The notes below the pieces were generated by a model. It had not been told where the DNA came from. It worked only from the letters and a program-made list of their open reading frames with translations, and did no database searches. Positions 14,374-18,886 of a DNA stretch of 18,886 nucleotides are shown piece by piece; positions within the stretch are counted from its first letter, which is position 1; every line of letters starts with the position of its first letter. Position numbers and translations under genes: made by a program. The stretch is taken from the NCBI GenBank assembly GCA_025964055.1, contig JAOPZP010000338.1:1-18886 (forward strand). Reading direction: 5' to 3'. This DNA comes from Conexibacter sp. Lineage in GTDB: Bacteria; Actinomycetota; Thermoleophilia; Solirubrobacterales; Solirubrobacteraceae.

Positions 14374-15200
14374 CAGCCGAGGGGCTCCAGCGTGACGGCG
14401 CGCCGCTCGAACGTCGCGATCTCCTTGACCCCGACCTCGTCGAGGAGCTTCAGCGCCTGCTCGTACTCGAAGCCGAGCTGCTCGGGCGTGTGCGCGTCGC
14501 TGGACAGCGCGATCGGGTTGCCGGCGTCGACCACCATCTCCAGGAACGCGCGGTCGGGGTAGATCTCGCCGACGGGCTTGCGCAGCCCGGCGGTCGACAG
14601 CTCGATCGCGATCCCCGACTCGGCGATCTGCTCCATCGCCAGGTCGTAGTAGAAGCGCAGGTCCTTCTCCGGCCAGGGGCGCTCCTTGCCCCAGTGCTTG
14701 ACGAGATCGGGGTGGGCCAGGATGTCGTACATCCCGCTGGCCGCCAGCTCGCCGAGCCACGTGAAGTACGTCTTCCAGACGTGGTCGGCCGAGCGGGCGG
14801 TGTTCCACACATCGAAGCGGTCGTAGTCCAGCGCGCCCTCGGCGAGGAAGTGGATCGAGCCGACCACGTAGTCCCAGTCGCGCTGCTCCAGCAGCGAGCG
14901 CATCTTCTCCTCGCGGCCCGGGATGAAGTCGGCCTCGATGCCGAGCTTCAGGTCGGTCTGGTCGCGCACGAAGTCGGCGTAGCGGTCGATGTCGTCGTGG
15001 GCGCTCTCGACCCACAGCGGGTGCTGCCAGACGTCGAGCGCGGCGGTGAAGCGGTAGACGTGCTCGGCGACGCCGAGCTCGGCGATCCCGCGCTCGGTCG
15101 CGACCTCGCGGTAGCGGCCGGCGTTGTCGGCGGTGAAGTACTCCTCGGCGGTGGTGTTGGCGGCGTCGGGGCGCAGGTGGACGTGATAGTCGGTGAGCAA
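14373..15200 (-). CDS. PHP-domain phosphatase, histidinol-phosphatase (HisK/HisJ) type
   Basis: 275 residues, the usual length for the HisJ/HisK family of PHP phosphoesterases. Metal-ligand motifs are all present: DYHVHLRP (His6, His8), GVAEHVYRF, GIEADFIPG, DYVVGSIHFL, YDILAHPDLVKHWG, AIELSTAG and ALSSDAH, matching the trinuclear-metal PHP pattern. The predicted reaction is hydrolysis of L-histidinol phosphate in histidine synthesis, but no other his gene is nearby, so another phosphate ester is possible. The start is TTG 15200: the ispD stop lies in the same frame 9 nt upstream and the metal-binding HVH sits at residues 6-8, so no later start can work. It is embedded in the ispD-ispF operon, which is not where this gene is usually found. 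Confidence 0.85.
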   Translation of the reverse strand: MLTDYHVHLRPDAANTTAEEYFTADNAGRYREVATERGIAELGVAEHVYRFTAALDVWQHPLWVESAHDDIDRYADFVRDQTDLKLGIEADFIPGREEKMRSLLEQRDWDYVVGSIHFLAEGALDYDRFDVWNTARSADHVWKTYFTWLGELAASGMYDILAHPDLVKHWGKERPWPEKDLRFYYDLAMEQIAESGIAIELSTAGLRKPVGEIYPDRAFLEMVVDAGNPIALSSDAHTPEQLGFEYEQALKLLDEVGVKEIATFERRAVTLEPLG

Positions 15201-15209
15201 CTTGGGGTT

Positions 15210-15863
15210 CTAGGTTCGGCGGGCGGCCAGCAGGGACTCGGCCAGCCGCAGGTCGTCGGGGGTCGTGATCTTGAGGTTCTCGCGCGGGGACTCTACGAGG
15301 CGGACGACCCCGCCCATCTGCTCGACGAGCGAGGCGTCGTCGGTGGCCGCGGCCAGCACCTCGTGCGGCTGGGCCAGCGCCCGCTCCAGGACCTCGCGGC
15401 GGAAGACCTGCGGCGTCTGGATCGCCCACAGGCGGTCGCGGTCCAGCGTGCGGACGACCGTCCCGCGGTCGCCCTCCTTGATCGTGTCGGTGACGCGCGC
15501 GGCGGCGATCGCGGCGTCGGCCTGCGGGTCCAGCCCGGCCAGGGTCGCCCGGATGATGGCGGGCGTCACGAGCGGCCGAGCCGCGTCGTGGACCAGGACC
15601 GGGTCGCCGGCCAGCGTGTGGTGCAGCGCGGCGCGGACCGAGTGCGACCGCTCGTCCCCGCCGACCACGCCGGTGGTGCCCACCGGGGCCTCCACGCCGG
15701 CCGGCAGCGCGACGACGATGTGGCCGATCTCCGGCACCGCCTTCAGCGCGGCGATGCTCCACTCGAGCATCGGACGGCCCCCACACATGACGAACGCCTT
15801 GGGTCCCGGGGACCCAAGGCGCTCACCACGTCCGGCGGCCACGACCAGCGCGACCGCCGACAT
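15210..15863 (-). CDS. ispD: 2-C-methyl-D-erythritol 4-phosphate cytidylyltransferase
   Basis: 217 residues, slightly compact for IspD. It joins CTP and MEP to give CDP-methylerythritol in the MEP isoprenoid route. The N-terminal nucleotide-binding motif is ALVVAAGRGERLGSPGPKAF (Arg15 and Lys22 in the catalytic positions), followed by VHDAARPLVTP (family VHDAaRP), DTIKEGDRG, RLWAIQTPQVF (family TPQ.F), ATDDASLVEQMG (family TDDa.l.e..G) and the final NLKITTPDDL (family N.KiT...Dl). The start ATG 15863 is 6 bp after the carD stop, and the gene runs on into the PHP gene with a 9-nt gap, so it sits inside a tight operon. No Shine-Dalgarno is visible. Confidence 0.95.
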   Translation of the reverse strand: MSAVALVVAAGRGERLGSPGPKAFVMCGGRPMLEWSIAALKAVPEIGHIVVALPAGVEAPVGTTGVVGGDERSHSVRAALHHTLAGDPVLVHDAARPLVTPAIIRATLAGLDPQADAAIAAARVTDTIKEGDRGTVVRTLDRDRLWAIQTPQVFRREVLERALAQPHEVLAAATDDASLVEQMGGVVRLVESPRENLKITTPDDLRLAESLLAARRT

Positions 15864-15869
15864 CAGGGG

Positions 15870-16442
15870 TTACTTCGCGGCAGCCGCGAGGCGCTCGGCC
15901 GACGACGTCAGGAGGTCGTCGAGGTAGGCCTCCGCCTCGTCCTCGCTCTTCTCCAGCGCGTACATGAGCTCGGAGGCGAGGATCTTCTTGGCGCGCGTGA
16001 ACATCTGCTTCTCGCCCGTCGACAGGCCCTTGTCGTGCTCGCGGATCGCCAGGTTGCGGACGACCTCGGCGAGCTCGTAGATGTCGCCCGTCTTGATCTT
16101 GTCGCGGTTGTGCTTGAACCGGCGGTTCCAGTTCTTGGGCATGTCGGACAGCTCGTCCTGCAGCACCGTGAGGACCTTCTTGACGCTCTCCTCGTCGATG
16201 ACGCGGCGCAGCCCCGCGATCCCGGCGTTCTCGCACGGGACCATGACCGTCATGTCGTTGTGCAAGATCTTGATGGTGAGGTACTCGCGCTCCTCACCGA
16301 ACATCTTCTTGACTTCCTTCTTGAGGACCTGCCCGGCCCCGTGATGCGGATAGACGACGTCGTCGCCGATCTCGAAATCGATGTTGACGATCTCGGGGAT
16401 GTCGAGGTCTTCCAGGATCTGCTCTTCGGTGCTACCGGGAAT
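15870..16442 (-). CDS. carD: CarD/CdnL-type RNA polymerase-binding regulator, apparent ATT start
   Basis: 190 residues from the proposed ATT at 16442. An N-terminal extension of about 22 acidic residues precedes the RNA polymerase interaction domain (FEIGDDVVYPHHGAGQVL from residue 23; family KVGD.VVYP.HGa). The helical DNA-binding domain follows, with the key Trp105 in DMPKNWNRRFKHN, and then RNLAIREHDKGLSTGEKQM (family R.L..R...k.Ls..Ek.m). It stabilises open promoter complexes. No ATG, GTG or TTG occurs in frame between the disA stop and Met47 (ATG 16304), and starting there would delete the core of the first domain. AAGGAGG (16449-16455) lies 6 nt before the ATT, with ATC just before it and CTG nine codons later as weaker options. 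Genes downstream are ispD and ispF, as in mycobacteria. Confidence 0.85.
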   Translation of the reverse strand: MPGSTEEQILEDLDIPEIVNIDFEIGDDVVYPHHGAGQVLKKEVKKMFGEEREYLTIKILHNDMTVMVPCENAGIAGLRRVIDEESVKKVLTVLQDELSDMPKNWNRRFKHNRDKIKTGDIYELAEVVRNLAIREHDKGLSTGEKQMFTRAKKILASELMYALEKSEDEAEAYLDDLLTSSAERLAAAAK

Positions 16443-16448
16443 GATGGT

Positions 16449-16455
16449 CCTCCTT
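16449..16455 (-). promoter_or_regulatory. Strong Shine-Dalgarno before carD ATT codon
   Basis: AAGGAGG on the minus strand, among the best ribosome-site matches in the window, 6 nt upstream of the ATT at 16442. It decides the start, because no standard initiation codon lies at a usable distance in the carD frame. Confidence 0.7.
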
Positions 16456-16464
16456 GGTTGGGTG

Positions 16465-16516
16465 GCGCATCGGGGAGATGCGCGACCGCGTTTCCAGCCG
16501 GCCCCGTTCGGGGCCG
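16465..16516 (-). other. Two tandem hairpins in the disA-carD gap
   Basis: The 75-nt gap holds a perfect 8-bp stem with a 2-nt loop (CGGCCCCG / CGGGGCCG, 16499-16516) immediately after the disA stop, and a second perfect 7-bp stem GCGCATC / GATGCGC with a 5-nt loop (16465-16483), then the carD ribosome site. The first looks like a disA terminator without a T run. The second may be part of a carD leader or attenuator. No promoter is evident between them. Confidence 0.5.
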
Positions 16517-16517
16517 T

Positions 16518-17630
16518 TCAGGTCTGCAGGTACCGATCGACGAGATTGATCTCCTGCAACCGGCGAAGGCCCTCGCGGATGTCCTTCGCACGAATCTCTC
16601 CGACGCCCTCCACGGTCTCGAGCTCCGCGTCGGTGGCCGCCAGCAGCTCGTCCAGTCCGCCGAACTCCTTGACGATCTGGGCCACGACGAGCTTCGGCAG
16701 GCGCGGAACGCGGCCCAGGATGCGGAAGCCTCGCGGCGAGACGGGGTAGTCGAGCGTGTTGAGCTTGCGGTCGTAGCCCATCAGCTCGGCGAGGCGGCCG
16801 AAGTCGAGCAGGTCCTGATGGGGCATGCGGCCGAGCTGGTCCAGGGCGGCCGCGAAGGTCTCGTCGGAGTCCGCGGCCAGGTAGTCGTGGATGAGGGCGG
16901 CCTTGTCGGCGGCGACGCCGACCATGACCTCCTCGAGCTGCATCTCGATGAGCCGGCCCTCGGTGCCCAGCTCGACGATGTAGCGCTCGATCTCGACGGC
17001 CATGCGCGTGACCAGCTCGGAGCGCTGCAGGACCGTCAGGACGTCGTGCAGGGTCGCGCCGCCCTCGAACTCCAGGGCGGTCAGGCGGGTGGAGACCTGG
17101 TCGAGGCGCGTGCGGTACTTGTCGAGGGTCGCCAGCGCCTGGTTGGCCTTCGCCAGCACGACGGGGATGTCCTCGAGGATGTACTTCGCGCCGTCGACGT
17201 AGAGCGAGACGACCTCGCGCCGCTGCGAGATGGCGATGACGACCGCGTCGGTCTGCTTGGAGACGCGCTCGGCGGTGCGGTGGCGGGTGCCGGTCTCCAG
17301 CGTCAGGACCGTCGGGTCCGGCGTCAGCTGGACGTTGGCCATCGCGATCTTCGTCGCGTTGGCGTTGAGGACGATGCCACCGTCCATCTTCGCCACCTGG
17401 TAGAGCAGCGCGGGCGTGTAGTCGACGTCGAGCTTGATGCCCCCGGAGAACAGGAAGCTCAGCTCATCGTGGTCGCCGATCACGAGCAGGCCGCCCGTGT
17501 GCGCGTGCAGGATGTTGTCGAGGCCCTCGCGGAGGGCCGTCCCGGGGGCGACCATCTCCAAGGCCTTGACGAGCCGGGGCTCTTGACGACTCTCGAGCTC
17601 GTTCAGCTCATCCCCGGATCGCTGCGCCAT
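16518..17630 (-). CDS. disA: DNA integrity scanning protein / diadenylate cyclase DisA
   Basis: 370 residues. The N-terminal diadenylate cyclase domain makes c-di-AMP from two ATP. Catalytic motifs are MDGGIVL (Asp83-Gly84-Gly85, where the family usually has DGA) and GTRHRTAER (114-122). A helical spine follows (about 150-280), and the C-terminus has a helix-hairpin-helix DNA-binding domain (PRLPKLVVAQIVKEFG, then LETVEGVGEIRAKDIREGLR) that binds branched DNA and stops synthesis. The protein forms octamers that scan for DNA damage. ATG 17630 is preferred to the adjacent TTG 17633. No Shine-Dalgarno is present, but a -10-like TAGAAT sits at the distance expected for a leaderless or nearly leaderless message. 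radA, a frequent neighbour of disA, is not in the visible part upstream. Confidence 0.95.
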   Translation of the reverse strand: MAQRSGDELNELESRQEPRLVKALEMVAPGTALREGLDNILHAHTGGLLVIGDHDELSFLFSGGIKLDVDYTPALLYQVAKMDGGIVLNANATKIAMANVQLTPDPTVLTLETGTRHRTAERVSKQTDAVVIAISQRREVVSLYVDGAKYILEDIPVVLAKANQALATLDKYRTRLDQVSTRLTALEFEGGATLHDVLTVLQRSELVTRMAVEIERYIVELGTEGRLIEMQLEEVMVGVAADKAALIHDYLAADSDETFAAALDQLGRMPHQDLLDFGRLAELMGYDRKLNTLDYPVSPRGFRILGRVPRLPKLVVAQIVKEFGGLDELLAATDAELETVEGVGEIRAKDIREGLRRLQEINLVDRYLQT

Positions 17631-17639
17631 CAAGGCATG

Positions 17640-17645
17640 ATTCTA
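17640..17645 (-). promoter_or_regulatory. Candidate -10 element of disA
   Basis: TAGAAT on the minus strand (one mismatch to TATAAT), ending 9 nt before ATG 17630. A start of transcription 6-7 nt downstream would leave a 5' leader of only about 3-4 nt. No recognisable -35 lies 16-18 bp upstream. The rest of the 68-bp gap to the upstream gene holds nothing else I can assign. Confidence 0.35.
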
Positions 17646-17698
17646 ACAGCAGACCTTTAGATCGGCCTTATGACCTCCGCGGATGTTCCTGAAGCGGT

Positions 17699-18886
17699 CT
17701 AGAAGTCGCCTCCACCACCGAAGTCACCGCCCCCGAAGTCCCCTCCGCCGACGTCGAACCCGCCCCCGTCGCCGGCGCCGAAGTCGCCGCCTCCGAGGTC
17801 GCCGTCGCCGCCCCAGCCGCCGCCGAACGCCACGCCGGGCCCGAACAGGGATCCGCCGAGCAGGGTGCCGGCGAGCAGCCCCGGGAGGAACATCCCGCCG
17901 CCGCCGTAGAAGCCCCCGGCCCAGGGTCCGAAGTAGGCGGGGGCCGCGTAGTACGGCATCGCCCGGCCCCCCACGAGGACCTCGCGGGCGTCGGGCTCCT
18001 CGCCGTCGGCCAGGCGCGCGGCGTCGGCCGCGCAGACCGGAACCTCGCGCTCCTGACCGCCCGGCGGCGCCCACGGCGCCTCGGTGACCGACGGCCCATG
18101 CCGCGGGTCGAAGAAGCAGGGCGGCCGGCGCGGCGGTGGCTCGTGGCCGTCCAGCAGCGCACGGCACGCGGCCATGGCCTGCCGGCCGTCGTCGACCGTG
18201 CGGGTCACCTCGGCGATGTCCTCGGGGCGGCGCGCGCCGTCGAGCAGCCGCTCGGCGCGCTCGTAGGCCTCCAAACCGCGGCCCAGCTCGTCGCGGGCGC
18301 GCGGGTCGGCGCCGGGCATCTCGATGTCGAGGTCGACGTCGCGGACGTCGTCGCCGAGGGCCACGAGGTCGTCGCGGGCCGCCGTGCGCAGCTCGTCGAG
18401 CTGGCGCTGCTCCTCGCGACGGCGCCGGCGCCGCGAGACCGAGGTCGCCAGCAGGGCGCCGCCGCCCAGCACGCCGAGGACCACGAGCAGGCCCGTGCCG
18501 GAGCCGCCACCGCCCGACCCGCCGCCGCCGTTGTTCGAGGAGCCGCCGCTGCCCGCGCCGGCACGGGCCTGGGCGACCCGGCCGACCCAGTCGTCGAGCA
18601 CGGCGGCGACGCCCTGGTCGCGGTGGGCGACCAGCGCCTCGGTCGCCGCGCGGGCGGCGCCCGGGACGGTGAAGCTGCCGGCGCGGAAGCGTCCGCCGGA
18701 GATCGCGGCATAGGTCCCGCGGCGCCCGACGGCGGCGGCGAGGCGACTGACGACCTCGCCCGGGTCGCCGCCGGCCTCGTCGATGGCCGAGGCGGGCAGG
18801 ATCGCGACGTAGACGGGGCCCGCGTCGCCCCGCTCGATGCGCCGCCGCAGCGCCGCGGCCTCGGCCGTCGTCAGCGACGGCTTGGC
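17699..18886 (-). CDS. Membrane protein with TPM-like N-terminal domain and Gly-rich tail, 5' end outside window
   Basis: 395 residues are visible; the N-terminus, probably a signal peptide and domain start, lies beyond the window. Residues 1-95 of the visible part have the alpha/beta pattern of TPM/YgcG-type extracytoplasmic domains (GPVYVAILPASAIDEAGG, GRRGTYAAISGGRFRAG). A Gly/Ser linker, a membrane helix (GLLVVLGVLGGGALLATS) and an Arg-rich stop-transfer sequence with a charged helical region follow. Then comes a Cys-containing segment (PPCFFDPRHGPSVTEAP and VPVCAADAARL, a pattern I associate with these proteins), a Gly/aromatic membrane-like stretch, and a tail of GGGDFG repeats. TPM proteins are linked to envelope or photosystem quality control in other organisms; the role here is unknown. 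It ends 68 bp before disA on the same strand. Confidence 0.6.
   Translation of the reverse strand, partial: AKPSLTTAEAAALRRRIERGDAGPVYVAILPASAIDEAGGDPGEVVSRLAAAVGRRGTYAAISGGRFRAGSFTVPGAARAATEALVAHRDQGVAAVLDDWVGRVAQARAGAGSGGSSNNGGGGSGGGGSGTGLLVVLGVLGGGALLATSVSRRRRRREEQRQLDELRTAARDDLVALGDDVRDVDLDIEMPGADPRARDELGRGLEAYERAERLLDGARRPEDIAEVTRTVDDGRQAMAACRALLDGHEPPPRRPPCFFDPRHGPSVTEAPWAPPGGQEREVPVCAADAARLADGEEPDAREVLVGGRAMPYYAAPAYFGPWAGGFYGGGGMFLPGLLAGTLLGGSLFGPGVAFGGGWGGDGDLGGGDFGAGDGGGFDVGGGDFGGGDFGGGGDF

Noticed and set aside
14490..17660. A 1056-codon plus-strand open frame spanning the PHP, ispD, carD and disA genes
   Set aside because: It is antisense to four well-supported genes; its Val/Asp/Leu-rich composition is the mirror of their codon bias.
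17699..17790. Repetitive DNA at the end of the TPM-like gene
   Set aside because: It is explained by the GGGDFG codon repeats of the protein and is not an independent repeat or CRISPR.
1..18886. tRNA, rRNA, CRISPR, transposon or prophage features
   Set aside because: Intergenic gaps were read on both strands; none shows cloverleaf structure, regular direct repeats, transposase or integrase motifs, or terminal inverted repeats.

Overview
This is a very GC-rich, gene-dense bacterial window with strong G/C preference at third codon positions, several GTG starts and one TTG start. The gene content points to an actinobacterium. The block disA, carD, ispD, ispF resembles the order I recall from Mycobacterium, and the mix of polysaccharide genes with many LuxR/NarL regulators suggests the deep-branching class Thermoleophilia (Solirubrobacter/Conexibacter/Patulibacter type). 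The class is an inference from gene content; no rRNA or other marker is present.

Region 1 (1-7298) is a surface-polysaccharide locus. It holds a Wzz-like/O-antigen-ligase fusion (partial at the window edge), a divergent Wzx-type flippase, a LuxR-type regulator with a degenerate receiver, a split Alg13/Alg14-type (PssE/PssD) glycosyltransferase pair, a 54-residue membrane protein, and a polyprenyl-phosphate sugar-phosphate transferase that would start repeat-unit synthesis. Together these cover initiation, sugar addition, export and polymerisation, although most of the sugar-adding enzymes must lie outside the window. A perfect 12-bp inverted repeat that includes both stop codons separates the convergent gene sets at 4446-4470.

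Region 2 (7439-12294) is a cluster of signalling genes. A LuxR protein with an unusual receiver lies upstream of the initiating transferase. Next, read on the minus strand from 10937, is an operon of NarL-type response regulator, soluble histidine kinase and stand-alone receiver, each pair overlapping by 4 bp, followed 31 bp later by a second NarL-type regulator. That last gene has its own promoter-like sequence placed for a leaderless transcript. A second soluble histidine kinase is divergent, at 11380-12294. No protein here has an evident membrane sensor. Position suggests control of the neighbouring polysaccharide genes, but nothing in the sequence proves it.

Region 3 (12291-18886), all on the minus strand, holds a TPM-like membrane protein (partial), disA (c-di-AMP synthase), carD (RNA polymerase-binding regulator), ispD, a PHP-family histidinol-phosphatase-like gene, ispF and a CPA1 Na+/H+ antiporter. 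From carD to the antiporter the genes abut or overlap and look like one operon. The carD reading frame has no ATG, GTG or TTG that would give a full-length protein; a perfect Shine-Dalgarno sits 6 nt before an ATT codon.

No tRNA, rRNA, CRISPR array, insertion sequence or phage gene was recognised. The most useful leads are the carD start and its hairpin leader, the paired-regulator phosphorelay operon, the near-identical GGGGTW-N6-TACCCC dyads upstream of two transcription units, and the pseudo-receiver regulators beside the polysaccharide genes.
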